The notes: generated by a model not told the origin, from the sequence alone. A DNA stretch of 64,000 nucleotides from Actinophytocola sp036378875 (GCF_036378875.1 NZ_DASUVO010000003.1:62001-126000), one strand, 5' to 3'. Positions 1-9,814 are shown, numbered from the stretch's first letter. Numbers and translations: made by a program.

Positions 1-3000
1 TCGCCGACGTCGGCGTGTGTCTCGGTGCTCGCCTTCACGTAGGTGCCGATGCCGCCGTTCCACAGCAGGTCCGCCGGGGCCAGCAGGATCGCCTTGATCA
101 GCTCCGGCGGGGAGAGCTTCGTGACGCCTTCTTCCAGGCCGAGTGAGATCCGTGCCTGCTCGCTGATCGGGATCGACTTGAGCGTACGTGGCCACACGCC
201 GCCACCCTCGCTGATCAGCGACCGGTCGTAGTCGTCCCAGCTGGAGCGCGGCAGCTCGAACAGGCGGCGGCGCTCGGCGTAGGAGACGGCCGCGTCCGGG
301 TTCGGGTCGAGGAACACGTGCATGTGGTTGAACGCCGCGACCAGCCGGATGTGCTCGGACAGCAGCATGCCGTTGCCGAACACGTCACCGGCCATGTCAC
401 CGACGCCGACGACCGTGAAGTCCTCGGTCTGGGTGTCCACGCCGAGCTCACGGAAGTGCCGCTTGACGCTCTCCCACGCGCCTCTGGCGGTGATGCCCAT
501 GGCCTTGTGGTCGTAGCCAACCGAGCCACCGGAGGCGAACGCGTCACCCAGCCAGAAGCTGTAGCTGGCGGCGACCTCGTTGGCGATGTCCGAGAACGTG
601 GCGGTGCCCTTGTCCGCCGCGACGACCAGGTAGGTGTCGTCGGCGTCGTAGCGGACCACGTCCCGGGCCGGCACCACCTCCCCGCCCCGGAGGTTGTCCG
701 TCAGGTCGAGAAGCCCCGAGATGAACATGCGGTAGCACCCGATGCCCTCGGCCAGGTAGGTCTCGCGGTCCTTGCCAGGGTCTCCGGTCGGGGCCGGTGG
801 GCGCTTGACGACGAAGCCGCCCTTGGCGCCGACCGGCACGATGACCGCGTTCTTGACCGCCTGGGCCTTGACCAGACCGAGGATCTCGGTGCGGAAGTCA
901 GAGCGGCGGTCCGACCATCGCAGGCCGCCACGGGCGACCGGGCCGAACCGCAGGTGCACGCCCTCGACGCGGGGCGAGTACACGAAGATCTCGAACCGCG
1001 GCCTCGGCTCCGGCAGGTCGAGGACCTGGGCCGGGTCGAGCTTGATCGCGAGGTAGGAGCGAGGCTGGCCCTGCTCGTCCCGGACGTTGTAGTTCGTGCG
1101 GAGCGTGGCCCTGATCAGGGCCAGCAGGCTGCGCAGCACCCGGTCCGCGTCGAGGCTGGTGACCTCGTCGATCATCCTGGTGAGCTCGACGACCTGGGTG
1201 TCCAGCTCGCGGGCGCGCATGTCGTCTGGCGTTCGGAGGTCGAAGCGCGTCTCGAAGAGCCGCACGAGAGCCGTGGCCACGCCCGTGTGGTCGAGCACCG
1301 CGGACTCGACGTCGCCCTGGTCGAACGGGACCCCGGCCTGCCGCAGGTAGCGCGCGTAGGCACGCAACAGAGCCGCCTGCCGCCAGGCGAGCCCGCCACG
1401 CAGGACGAGCGCGTTGAACCGGTCGGACTCGGCGTCGCCGCGCCAGATCGCGCGGAACGCGTCCTGGAACAGCGTGCGCTGGCGCTGCTGCTGTTCTGGT
1501 GTCGTGTCCTCGACCACCGCCGGGTCGACCCGCAGCCCGAAGTCGTAGATCCACCAGCGGGTGCCGTCCTCGCGGTGCAGCTCGTACGGCCGCTCGTCGA
1601 CGACCTCGACACCCATGTACTGCAGCACCGGCAGCATCTGGGACAGCGTGACGCCCTCGCCAGCCAGGTACAGCTTGACGCGACGCTCCCCAGGTTTCGC
1701 GTTGTCCCTGCGGTAGAAGGACATGTCGAGGTCGCCCTCGGTGCGCAGCCCTTCGAGGCGACGCAGGTCGGTGAGCGCCTCCAGTGCGGAGAAGTCCTCC
1801 TTGTACGCCTCGGGGAACACGCTCGCGAACCGCTGGCCCTGCTCGTTCGCGGACTCGGCGCCGACGGTGACCAGCTGGTCGCCGGTACGGGGCACGCCGG
1901 TCTCGACCTTGTCCCGCTGCTCGGCGAACACGGCCTCGACGAGCCGGTCGTCCCAGGTCCGGACGGCCTCGGTGAGCCGTTCCTGGATGCGGTTGACGTC
2001 CATGTCGGCCGGCGGCGCGTCCGGGTCCGTGTGCACGGTGAAGTGGACCTGGGCGAACGAGGTCTCGCCGATGCGGGTGGAGAACTCGACGTGGGTGCCG
2101 CCGAGCTCGTCGATGAGGACGTTCTGCATCGCGATGCGCGAGGTCGTCGTGTACCGGTCGCGTGGGGTGAACACGAGGCAGGAGAAGAACCGGCGGTACG
2201 GGTCGCGGCGCAGGAACAGCCGCAGGCGGCGCCGGTCGGCGAGCGCGATCACGCCCGTCGTCGTCTGGTACAGCGTGTCCGCGTTGGTGGAGAACAGCTC
2301 CGAACGCGGCCAGTTCTGGATGACCTCGAGCATCTTCTGCCCGGTGTAGGACTCCAGCGGGAAGCCGGCGCGGTGGATCACCTCGAGGACGCGGCGGCCG
2401 ACGACCGGGATGTCCAGGACGTCCTCGTGCAGCGCGTTGATCGTGAAGACGCCGAGGAAGCGGTGCTCGCCGGTGACGGTGCCGTCCTCGGCGAACGTCT
2501 TCACGCCGACGTAGTAGGGGAACGTCGAGCGGTAGACGCTCGACGGCGCGCTGGCCTCGGTGAGAATCAGCAGATCGGGTGAGTTGGCGTCGACGTCGGC
2601 GTCCGGCCCGGCGGTGAGGTTGCGGGTGGCGAGGCTGTCCTGGCGGAGCACGCCCAGCCCGCTGGCCAGGACGGCCTTGAGCGCGCGCCGGTTGCCGTCG
2701 CGGACGAGCTCGTAGTGGCGGTAGCCGAGGAACGTGAAGTGGCCCGCGGCGAGCCAGCGGAGCAGCGCGGCGCCCTCGCGGGCCCTTTCCTCGTCGACCG
2801 GTGGGTGGGTTTCGAGCTGCTCGGCGAGCGTCGTGGCGGTGCCGGCCATGCGGTCGGTGTCCTCGACGACCTCACGGACGTCGTTGAGGACGTTCTTGAG
2901 GGTGTTGGTGATCTCCTTCTTGCGGTCCTGATCGGTGATCAGGTCCACTTCGATGGACATCCACGACTCGGCGAGCGCCTCCGCGGGCGGTGCGTCGGCC

Positions 3001-3461
3001 TCGGCGCTGGTGAGGATGTCGCGGAGCTCACCGCCGACGACGTCCCGGTTGACCACGACGATCGGGTGGACCACGCGGTGGACCTGCAGACCGCTGCGCA
3101 CGAGCGCCGCGGTGACGGACTCCACCAGGTAGGGCATGTCGTCGGTGACCAGCTGGACGATCGTGCCGGCCGTGCGCCAGCCGTCGGTCTCGGCGTCTGG
3201 GTTGATCACGCGGACCGCCGGTCGGCCGGGCACCCGCAGCCCCGCCAGATGGCGGTGGCTACGCACGATGCCGACGAGGTCGACGGGATCGGTGTCGTTG
3301 ATCTCCTCCGGCGGGAGGTACCGATAGTAGAGCCGGATGAGGTCCGCCATGTCCGGCGCGGCGGAGGCGGCCTGTTCGATGAGCTCGTCCCGGCGCTGCT
3401 CGGGGCTATCCTCCGCCACGCCGGTTCTGCGGTGGCCAAGACGGGTCCGGGTTGAGGTCAT
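1..3461 (-). CDS. gdh: NAD-specific glutamate dehydrogenase, large (about 180 kDa) class, C-terminus beyond window
   Basis: Oxidative deamination of L-glutamate to 2-oxoglutarate with NAD, a cytoplasmic link between nitrogen and carbon metabolism. The ATG at 3461 opens a frame with no stop to the window edge, giving 1,153 codons of a family usually about 1,600 residues long. The N-terminal part (about residues 30-700) fits the ACT-like regulatory region of this class (for example TDDMPYLVESV near residue 100). The catalytic domain is recognisable by PVGAKGGFVVK near residue 880, holding the substrate-binding lysine, and by DLLWNGGIGTYVKAS near residue 1,135. A GGAG lies about 12 nt before the ATG. 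It is the last gene of a leftward set after ettA and the TPR/GGDEF-like gene (85 bp gap), so it may be co-transcribed. High confidence in the family; allosteric behaviour is not visible from sequence. Confidence 0.95.
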   Translation of the reverse strand, partial: MTSTRTRLGHRRTGVAEDSPEQRRDELIEQAASAAPDMADLIRLYYRYLPPEEINDTDPVDLVGIVRSHRHLAGLRVPGRPAVRVINPDAETDGWRTAGTIVQLVTDDMPYLVESVTAALVRSGLQVHRVVHPIVVVNRDVVGGELRDILTSAEADAPPAEALAESWMSIEVDLITDQDRKKEITNTLKNVLNDVREVVEDTDRMAGTATTLAEQLETHPPVDEERAREGAALLRWLAAGHFTFLGYRHYELVRDGNRRALKAVLASGLGVLRQDSLATRNLTAGPDADVDANSPDLLILTEASAPSSVYRSTFPYYVGVKTFAEDGTVTGEHRFLGVFTINALHEDVLDIPVVGRRVLEVIHRAGFPLESYTGQKMLEVIQNWPRSELFSTNADTLYQTTTGVIALADRRRLRLFLRRDPYRRFFSCLVFTPRDRYTTTSRIAMQNVLIDELGGTHVEFSTRIGETSFAQVHFTVHTDPDAPPADMDVNRIQERLTEAVRTWDDRLVEAVFAEQRDKVETGVPRTGDQLVTVGAESANEQGQRFASVFPEAYKEDFSALEALTDLRRLEGLRTEGDLDMSFYRRDNAKPGERRVKLYLAGEGVTLSQMLPVLQYMGVEVVDERPYELHREDGTRWWIYDFGLRVDPAVVEDTTPEQQQRQRTLFQDAFRAIWRGDAESDRFNALVLRGGLAWRQAALLRAYARYLRQAGVPFDQGDVESAVLDHTGVATALVRLFETRFDLRTPDDMRARELDTQVVELTRMIDEVTSLDADRVLRSLLALIRATLRTNYNVRDEQGQPRSYLAIKLDPAQVLDLPEPRPRFEIFVYSPRVEGVHLRFGPVARGGLRWSDRRSDFRTEILGLVKAQAVKNAVIVPVGAKGGFVVKRPPAPTGDPGKDRETYLAEGIGCYRMFISGLLDLTDNLRGGEVVPARDVVRYDADDTYLVVAADKGTATFSDIANEVAASYSFWLGDAFASGGSVGYDHKAMGITARGAWESVKRHFRELGVDTQTEDFTVVGVGDMAGDVFGNGMLLSEHIRLVAAFNHMHVFLDPNPDAAVSYAERRRLFELPRSSWDDYDRSLISEGGGVWPRTLKSIPISEQARISLGLEEGVTKLSPPELIKAILLAPADLLWNGGIGTYVKASTETHADVG

Positions 3462-3546
3462 CTTCAGGCGACTCCACTATTGGCGGCACCACGGTGTGCC
3501 GCGGGGGTTGGGCGACGTGAGCAACGGTACGACTAACCGCCCGGGC

Positions 3547-6500
3547 TCACTCGGGCGACCGGTGGCGACCCATGGCCGTGTTCGGGTCCCCCATGAACGA
3601 GTCGAACCGATCGGGTGTTCGAGGCTCCTCGTCACCGCCGTCATCGCCCGTGGCCTGGTACGCGGCCAGTGCCTCGGTGAGCAGACTGGCAATGGTCGTG
3701 GCGGATCGCTCCCCACGCCGAGGCAGTCCTTCGGGCCGCGGTTCGGGCCCGATCGGGTGATCGTAGGTCGTCGCGGACAGCCCGGCCGAAGCGCCAGACG
3801 GCTCCCGCTCAGCGACGGACGGCTCCCCCTTCGCCGCGCCACCCACCCGATCACCGGGCGCCGACACCGCGAGAAACCCGGACGACGTCCGCTGCTCGAA
3901 CACCGCCGACAAACCATCCGGTTCATTCGCCGAGAACGCGGCCCCGGACGGTGGCGTGTCCCCCGGCTCCGTCGACTTCCCGAAGAGCCCTTCCGCGGGC
4001 GACTCCACGACGGCGGACGACTCCAACGCGGCCCAGGACGTCAACGGCTTACGCGACGGCAGTTCGATCCCACTGCCGAGATCCACGCGGAAACCGGACT
4101 TCACCCCTTCGGGGTCCTCATCCGAGGACGTGGGAACCGGGCCGGTGAGCGCGTCGAAGGCCGCCATGAGCCTGGACCGGGTGTCAACACCCGGGGGCCT
4201 TGGTGAGCCTGGCTCGCGCTCCGGGGTGACATCCGGCTCGGGCGGCTGAGGTATGTCCGGACGGCTGGGCGGCTCGGGGATGTCCGGCCCACCGGGTGGC
4301 TGAGGCATCTCGTCCGGCGTGGGCGGCGTGGGAATGGACTGACGAGGAGTCACCACATCCGCCACGGCGGCGACATCGAACTGATCGACGACAGCGGCGG
4401 GAGTGGGCGGTTCGCCAGCAGGGCCGCGGTCCGCGGCGAGATCGGAGCCGAACTGCTCGGCGCTGTACTGCCCAGCCGAGCCAGACAGGTCGTGCCGCTC
4501 GGCGGGGCTGCTGCCCTCGACGGCGCTGCCATGCCACCCGACAGAACCCGCGGAGTCGTACCGCTCCAGAGGCCTCGCCGAGCCGAAGCGCTCAGCGAGG
4601 CCGGCGGAGCCAAGCCACTCGGGAGTGCCGAGTTGCTCAGCCCGCTCGGCAGCACCTGCGCCGAACCTCGCCGACTCGCCAGCCGAGCCATACCCATCCG
4701 CGCCGCCAACCGGGTCAGGCCGCTCGGTAGCGGCGTGGTCCGGCGAAGCCGGCTGGGCCGTCGAGCCATACAACCCAGCAAAACCACCTCCACCGCCCGA
4801 TCCGGACCCCTCTCCAGAGTCACTCGCCGACTCCGACCGCTCAGCAGCACCCGCGACGCCAAACCTCGTCAGCGCGCTGACCGAACCGTGTCGATCCGCG
4901 CCGGCAGCCGAGTCATCTCGCTCAGTCGACGTGTGGTTGGCGTGGGCCTGTTGAGCTGTCGAGCCATACAGGCCGGCGAAACCACCTCCGCTGTCCGATG
5001 TCGGCGTCGCCGCTGGGTCGCTGATGGTGGTCGGGGCTTGTTCCGGTGCCGCGAAGTTGGGGACGCCAGTGGGGAGTTGCTGGCCTGGTCCCGCATCTGC
5101 CCCGGTTGTGGTGTGCTCGGCCGCTGCGGCGCGAGGGTCGGTGGCAGCCGGGGGTGCGGCTTCCGCCGCGGCGGAAGGGCTGTGCGCTGAGGGCTGTTCC
5201 CGCGAGGGGTCGCCTTCGGTGGGGGTGTCTTGCGTGGTGGCGGGTTGGGCCGTGTTCGTGCGGGCTCGGAGGGCCTTGGCGTTCAGCTCCGACATCATTC
5301 GGGCCAGTTCTGCCCTTGTTTCGTCGTAGCTCGACGCTGCGTCGGCCGTTCTGGGCCTCGCCGCCGATGTTGCCGCTGGCGTCGGTGTTGGCGGGCGTAG
5401 TGGCTGGGAGATGTCTGGCTCCGCCGGCCAACCTGATGGCTCGGGCGACTCCCTGGCCGCGGTCTCGTCGGCGGTGGGGCCGTTTTCCGTGCGGGTCCAG
5501 CGTTGGCCTACCGCCGGGTCCGTTGCGCGGCGGGGCTCTTCGCCCGGATCGCTGCCGGAGGCTCGGCGGCGGCCACCGCTGCCCGTTTGGATGCTCAGGG
5601 AGTTCAGGATCGAGCGGCCCGCCTTTGTTGGGTCGTTCGTGGTCGCCGCGTGTAGTGGGGTGGTCGGGGTGTCTTCCGCCAGTGCGCTCTTCGGGGCCGG
5701 GGCGGCCGGGCTTGGTGCCGCGGCTTCCGGAGCGGGCGCGGGTTCCTGAACGGGTGCCTCCTCCGGAGCGGGCGGGGCGACCTGCGGCGACGTGGTGGGG
5801 GCGGCGAGGACAGGGGTCAGTGCGTCCCTCGCGGCCGTCAGCAGGCCGGCGGCGTCCACCGGTGTGTCGGTTGTCTGCGGGTCGGAAACCACGCCCGTGC
5901 TGATGCTCATGTCCTTGCCGCTGCCGGCCAGCCAGGCCGTTTCACGGATCGCCGCCGCGAACTCCTCTGCCTGGTCGCGTGTGGTGTGGGGCAGCAACAC
6001 GGCCAGTTCGCCGCCGTCGGAGCGCGCGACCTCCGCGTCTTTCGGCGCCAGGTCGCGGACCTTGTCGGCCAGACCGACCATGATGCCGGTGTCCGGGCCG
6101 CGGTCCGCCTCGTCCGGGTCGGCGTCGCCGTTGTTCGGTTCGAAGCGGACAAGCGTCAGCGCCACCGGCCGCTCGCCCTTGCGGACCGCGCGCAGCCTGC
6201 GGAACAGGCCCTCACGGTCGAGCAGTGCCCTGCTTTTCTCCGTGGTGCCCTCGGTCGGCGCTGCCGGCACACCCGCCGGTGGCTCCGGTGTCCGTGACGG
6301 AGACAGCGTGGCGCGGGCCACCGGCGGCGGTGCCACCGCGACCGGCACACCCGTGGGGTGCGCCAGTTGACGTAGCAACGCGGCCGCTTGCTGCGTCACG
6401 TCCCTTCCGCCCTGGGCGGCACCCACCTGTACCAGCATGTGCCGGGCGGCGCGGGACATCGCGCGCATCCTGCGTTGTTCGGCGGCCCGGGCGGCACGCA

Positions 6501-7515
6501 GGGCCTCCAGCGCTTCCCGTGCGCGGCCTGCCTGCTCGTCGAGGCGGGACAGCTCGGTCAGGGCGTCGGCCAGCACCGAGTCCTGTCCGTGCCGCTCCGC
6601 CAACCATGCCGCCTCGGACACCAGCCCACGCCCGCGGTCCACCCCGCCCGCCGGCAGGTGCACGCGGGTCGCCACCGCCAGCATCAGCTGGCCGACCGAC
6701 GCCGCCGACGTGGCACGCACCGGCTCCTCCAGCGTCGGGCGGGCGGTCTCCTCGGCCTCCCACAACTCGCCCTCGTCCAGCAGCGCGCACACCAGCTCCA
6801 GCACGAGCCGCGTCCGTAGACGGTCGCTGTCCGCACGAAGCTCGCGGCGGAGCCGGCCCAGCAGCGTGAGCCCGTCCCGCGCGGCCGTCACCGCGTCCTC
6901 GTTGTCGCCGTACCAGCGGTGGTACGCCGCCGACCGCACGGCCAGCCGGGCACGCTCGATCCGCCGCGCGTCGGGATTCAGCCCGTCGTCGGCGGCCAGT
7001 AGCCGGTCCGCCTCGGAGAGCGCGTCCTCGACGTCGTCACGACGTGCCACGTGCGCGATGCAGCCGACGAGCCGGCCGAGCGCGGCCGCACGCACCGACG
7101 GCGGTGCGTGCCCGGCCTCCAGCACCGGCCGCAGCAACCCGCCGCCCAGCAGCGGCTCACCGAGGTCCTGCGCGCACGCGGCGAGGTCGAGCCTGATCTC
7201 GGCCGCCAGCACCAGCGCGCCGGCTGACTCGGCCAACGCGAGCGCCTCGAACCCGGGCTCCACCGCACCCGCGTACTGGCTGGTTCGCACCAGCCCAGCC
7301 GCGAGCACGGCCTTCGCACGCATGGACAGGCTTCTGGCCTCGCCGACGTTCACCGCCGTCGCACCGAAGTCAGTGGCACCGACGAGCAGTGCGCGGCGGG
7401 CGAGCTGGACGCTGAGCTCGGGTGCGGACGTACGCAGTGCCTCCGCGGAGCGAACGAGAGCGGCACACTCGTTCAGCCCACCAGCCGCCGGCGCATCGTT
7501 CCAGGCCGCCGCCAC
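3547..7515 (-). CDS. TPR-like/degenerate GGDEF protein with long disordered tail
   Basis: A 1,322-residue protein started by GTG 12 nt after ettA stops, so probably translated from the same message. Residues 1 to about 390 are Ala/Leu/Arg-rich helical repeats typical of TPR proteins. Residues about 430-560 look like a GGDEF fold: ALTLVRFEP opens it, and RSDGGELAVLLP (S499 to about P510) sits where active diguanylate cyclases have RYGGDEFAVLLP. The signature is therefore DGGEL, and the metal-binding Asp is displaced, so cyclic-di-GMP synthesis is unlikely. From about 565 to the end the chain is Pro/Ala/Ser/Gly-rich low complexity with two copies of FAGLYGSTAQ (near residues 845 and 910) and a more conserved-looking C-terminal 150 residues. 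No signal peptide or membrane segment is seen. Function unknown; a signalling or scaffold role is an inference. Confidence 0.75.
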   Translation of the reverse strand: MAAAWNDAPAAGGLNECAALVRSAEALRTSAPELSVQLARRALLVGATDFGATAVNVGEARSLSMRAKAVLAAGLVRTSQYAGAVEPGFEALALAESAGALVLAAEIRLDLAACAQDLGEPLLGGGLLRPVLEAGHAPPSVRAAALGRLVGCIAHVARRDDVEDALSEADRLLAADDGLNPDARRIERARLAVRSAAYHRWYGDNEDAVTAARDGLTLLGRLRRELRADSDRLRTRLVLELVCALLDEGELWEAEETARPTLEEPVRATSAASVGQLMLAVATRVHLPAGGVDRGRGLVSEAAWLAERHGQDSVLADALTELSRLDEQAGRAREALEALRAARAAEQRRMRAMSRAARHMLVQVGAAQGGRDVTQQAAALLRQLAHPTGVPVAVAPPPVARATLSPSRTPEPPAGVPAAPTEGTTEKSRALLDREGLFRRLRAVRKGERPVALTLVRFEPNNGDADPDEADRGPDTGIMVGLADKVRDLAPKDAEVARSDGGELAVLLPHTTRDQAEEFAAAIRETAWLAGSGKDMSISTGVVSDPQTTDTPVDAAGLLTAARDALTPVLAAPTTSPQVAPPAPEEAPVQEPAPAPEAAAPSPAAPAPKSALAEDTPTTPLHAATTNDPTKAGRSILNSLSIQTGSGGRRRASGSDPGEEPRRATDPAVGQRWTRTENGPTADETAARESPEPSGWPAEPDISQPLRPPTPTPAATSAARPRTADAASSYDETRAELARMMSELNAKALRARTNTAQPATTQDTPTEGDPSREQPSAHSPSAAAEAAPPAATDPRAAAAEHTTTGADAGPGQQLPTGVPNFAAPEQAPTTISDPAATPTSDSGGGFAGLYGSTAQQAHANHTSTERDDSAAGADRHGSVSALTRFGVAGAAERSESASDSGEGSGSGGGGGFAGLYGSTAQPASPDHAATERPDPVGGADGYGSAGESARFGAGAAERAEQLGTPEWLGSAGLAERFGSARPLERYDSAGSVGWHGSAVEGSSPAERHDLSGSAGQYSAEQFGSDLAADRGPAGEPPTPAAVVDQFDVAAVADVVTPRQSIPTPPTPDEMPQPPGGPDIPEPPSRPDIPQPPEPDVTPEREPGSPRPPGVDTRSRLMAAFDALTGPVPTSSDEDPEGVKSGFRVDLGSGIELPSRKPLTSWAALESSAVVESPAEGLFGKSTEPGDTPPSGAAFSANEPDGLSAVFEQRTSSGFLAVSAPGDRVGGAAKGEPSVAEREPSGASAGLSATTYDHPIGPEPRPEGLPRRGERSATTIASLLTEALAAYQATGDDGGDEEPRTPDRFDSFMGDPNTAMGRHRSPE

Positions 7516-7527
7516 CGCACCCCCAAC

Positions 7528-9204
7528 CTAGTCCCGGGTCAACTTGCGATAGGTGACCCGATGCGGACGGGCGGCTTCCTCGCCAAGGCGTTCGATCTTG
7601 TTCTTCTCGTAGCCCTCGAAGTTGCCCTCGAACCAGAACCATTTGGCAGGGTTCTCGTCGTTGCCCTCCCACGCGAGGATATGCGTCGCGACGCGGTCGA
7701 GGAACCACCTGTCGTGGGAGATCACCACAGCACAGCCGGGGAACTGCTCCAACGCGTTCTCCAGCGAGCTCAGCGTCTCCACGTCGAGGTCGTTCGTCGG
7801 CTCGTCGAGCAGGATCAGGTTCCCGCCCTGCTTGAGGGTCATCGCGAGGTTCAGCCTGTTGCGTTCACCACCGGACAGCACGCCGGACGGCTTCTGCTGG
7901 TCGGCGCCCTTGAACCCGAACGCGCTGACGTACGCGCGGGAAGGCATCTCGACCTGGCCGACATGGATGTAATCCAGCCCTTCGGACACCACCTCCCACA
8001 CGTTCTTCTTCGGATCGAGCCCGGCACGGTTCTGGTCGACGTAGGACAGCTTCACGGTGTCGCCGACCCTGACCTCGCCGTCGTCCGGCTGCTCGAGGCC
8101 GACGATCGTCTTGAACAGCGTCGTCTTGCCGACCCCGTTCGGGCCGATCACGCCGATGATGCCGTTGCGCGGCAGGTCGAACGACAGGCCGTCGATGAGC
8201 ACCCGGTCGCCGAACCCCTTCTTCAGCTTGTTCACCTCGACCACGACGTTGCCCAGCCGGGGCCCCGGCGGGATCTGGATCTCCTCGAAGTCGAGCTTGC
8301 GTGTGCGCTCGGCCTCCGCCGCCATCTCCTCGTAGCGGTCGAGACGTGCCCTGGACTTGGTCTGCCGCGCCTTCGCGTTCGACCGCACCCAGGCGAGCTC
8401 GTCCTTCAGCCGCTTCTGCAGTTTCTGGTCCTTCTTGCCCTGGACCGCCAGCCGTTCCGCCTTCTTCTCCAGGTAGGTCGAGTAGTTGCCCTCGTAGCCG
8501 ACCGCCTTGCCGCGGTCCAGCTCCATGATCCACTGCGAGAGGTTGTCCAGGAAGTACCGGTCGTGGGTGACCGCCAGGACAGCGCCCTCGTACTGGGCGA
8601 GGTGTTGTTCCAACCACAGGACGCTCTCCGCGTCCAGATGGTTCGTCGGCTCGTCCAGCAACAGCAGATCCGGCTTGGACAGCAGCAGTTTGCACAGCGC
8701 CACCCGGCGGCGTTCACCCCCGGAGAGCAGCTTGACGTCCGCGTCCCGAGGCGGGCACCGCAGGGCGTCCATGGCCTGCTCCAACTGCGAGTCCAGGTCC
8801 CAGGCGTCCGCGTGGTCGAGGTCCTCCTGGAGCCGGCCCATCTCCTCCATGAGCTCGTCGGAGTAGTCCGTCGCCATCTTCTCGGCGATCTCGTTGAACC
8901 GAGCGAGCTTCTGGTGGATCTCGCCGAGACCCTCCTGGACGTTGCCCAGGACGGTCTTGTCCTCGTTCAGCGGCGGCTCCTGCTGCAGGATGCCGACGGA
9001 GTACCCGGGCGACAGGAACGCCTCACCGTTGTTCGGTTGGTCCAAGCCCGCCATGATCTTGAGCACGCTTGACTTACCCGCGCCGTTGGGCCCAACCACC
9101 CCGATCTTCGCCCCTGGATAGAACGAGAGGGTGACGTCATCAAGGATGACCTTGTCCCCGTGCGCCTTGCGCACCTTTTTCATGGTGTAGATGAACTCGG
9201 CCAT
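7528..9204 (-). CDS. ettA: ABC-F ATPase EttA (energy-dependent translational throttle)
   Basis: Soluble ABC-F protein of 558 residues that binds the ribosomal E site and couples translation to ATP/ADP level. Two nucleotide-binding domains are complete: Walker A VGPNGAGKSS near residue 38, signature LSGGERRRVAL near 160, Walker B LLLLDEPTNHLD near 180; then IGPNGVGKTT near 355, LSGGERNRLNL near 450 and LILLDEPTNDLD near 470. A charged P-site interaction linker (KKAERLAVQGKKDQKLQKRLKDE onward, about 245-330) separates them. The length and the short arm insertion match EttA rather than resistance ABC-F proteins. A -10 box TACGAT (9217-9212) ends 7 nt before the ATG, predicting a leaderless transcript. 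The TPR/GGDEF-like gene follows after 12 nt. Confidence 0.95.
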   Translation of the reverse strand: MAEFIYTMKKVRKAHGDKVILDDVTLSFYPGAKIGVVGPNGAGKSSVLKIMAGLDQPNNGEAFLSPGYSVGILQQEPPLNEDKTVLGNVQEGLGEIHQKLARFNEIAEKMATDYSDELMEEMGRLQEDLDHADAWDLDSQLEQAMDALRCPPRDADVKLLSGGERRRVALCKLLLSKPDLLLLDEPTNHLDAESVLWLEQHLAQYEGAVLAVTHDRYFLDNLSQWIMELDRGKAVGYEGNYSTYLEKKAERLAVQGKKDQKLQKRLKDELAWVRSNAKARQTKSRARLDRYEEMAAEAERTRKLDFEEIQIPPGPRLGNVVVEVNKLKKGFGDRVLIDGLSFDLPRNGIIGVIGPNGVGKTTLFKTIVGLEQPDDGEVRVGDTVKLSYVDQNRAGLDPKKNVWEVVSEGLDYIHVGQVEMPSRAYVSAFGFKGADQQKPSGVLSGGERNRLNLAMTLKQGGNLILLDEPTNDLDVETLSSLENALEQFPGCAVVISHDRWFLDRVATHILAWEGNDENPAKWFWFEGNFEGYEKNKIERLGEEAARPHRVTYRKLTRD

Positions 9205-9211
9205 GGCCGCG

Positions 9212-9217
9212 ATCGTA
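9212..9217 (-). promoter_or_regulatory. -10 box of ettA (leaderless)
   Basis: TACGAT on the minus strand, 7 nt before the ettA ATG. Transcription would start at or next to the start codon. No convincing -35 is seen. Confidence 0.5.
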
Positions 9218-9361
9218 GAGCGGTCCGCACATGGCCATGACCTCGGTGTGGCAGAACCGCCCGCCGGGAACCCGTCGAGTCAGACGGCATCCGCCAGCCG
9301 GGGGAGTCGGTCGACGGCTGCTCGGCTCATCAACTCCTTCCTGAGGGTTGGACTCGGCGGC

Positions 9362-9814
9362 TCAGGCGGCCTGGGCGACCTCCTCCTGCGTGGGTTCCTG
9401 GGCGGGTGGTGGATTCACCAGCGTTTGTTGGTTGGGCGAGATCGCCCAGTCCGGACGGTTGATCGTGACGGTGCTCAACGTCAGGTCCGGCCCGAGCGCC
9501 TTGGCCTCCACCTCGATCTTCACGCGCGGATCGCCGTTGGCCGCCTTGTACTCGATGATCTTCAGCCGACCATGCACCACGATCTGGTCGCTCTTGTGCA
9601 AGCACTCCACCACGTTCTCCGCCAGCCGGCGCCAGCACACGATCGTCATGTACATGCGGTCGCCGTCCATCCACGTCCCTGTCTCCTTGTCATAGATGTG
9701 TTCCTGCGTCAGCAGGCGGAAGTTGGCGACCTTGATCCCGGTCGAGGTGACCCGGGCGGTGATGTCGGACATGACCCTGCCGACGACGGTGATGGGGGTC
9801 GAGTTGATGCTCAC
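9362..9814 (-). CDS. Single-stranded DNA-binding protein paralogue
   Basis: A 150-residue OB-fold SSB that would coat single-stranded DNA. The start is GTG at 9814 (VSINSTPITVVGRVMSD), preceded by AAAGGAC about 9 nt upstream; the frame stays open further upstream but that part is not SSB-like. The OB fold spans about residues 1-115, with aromatic residues in TGTWMDGDRMYMTIVCWRRLAENV and the HGRLKIIEYKAANGDPRVKIEVEA strand pair. The C-terminus is Pro/Gln/Glu-rich and ends EEVAQAA, so it lacks the acidic DDDIPF-type tip through which canonical SSB recruits partners. It is not next to rpsF or rplI, so this is probably the second, accessory SSB (SsbB-like) rather than the replicative one. Confidence 0.88.
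   Translation of the reverse strand: MSINSTPITVVGRVMSDITARVTSTGIKVANFRLLTQEHIYDKETGTWMDGDRMYMTIVCWRRLAENVVECLHKSDQIVVHGRLKIIEYKAANGDPRVKIEVEAKALGPDLTLSTVTINRPDWAISPNQQTLVNPPPAQEPTQEEVAQAA

Noticed and set aside
318..2582. Long open frame of 754 codons on the plus strand
   Set aside because: It runs antisense through the glutamate dehydrogenase gene. Its composition (Arg/Val/Asp-rich, no domain) is a mirror of the GC-rich codon pattern of the real gene.
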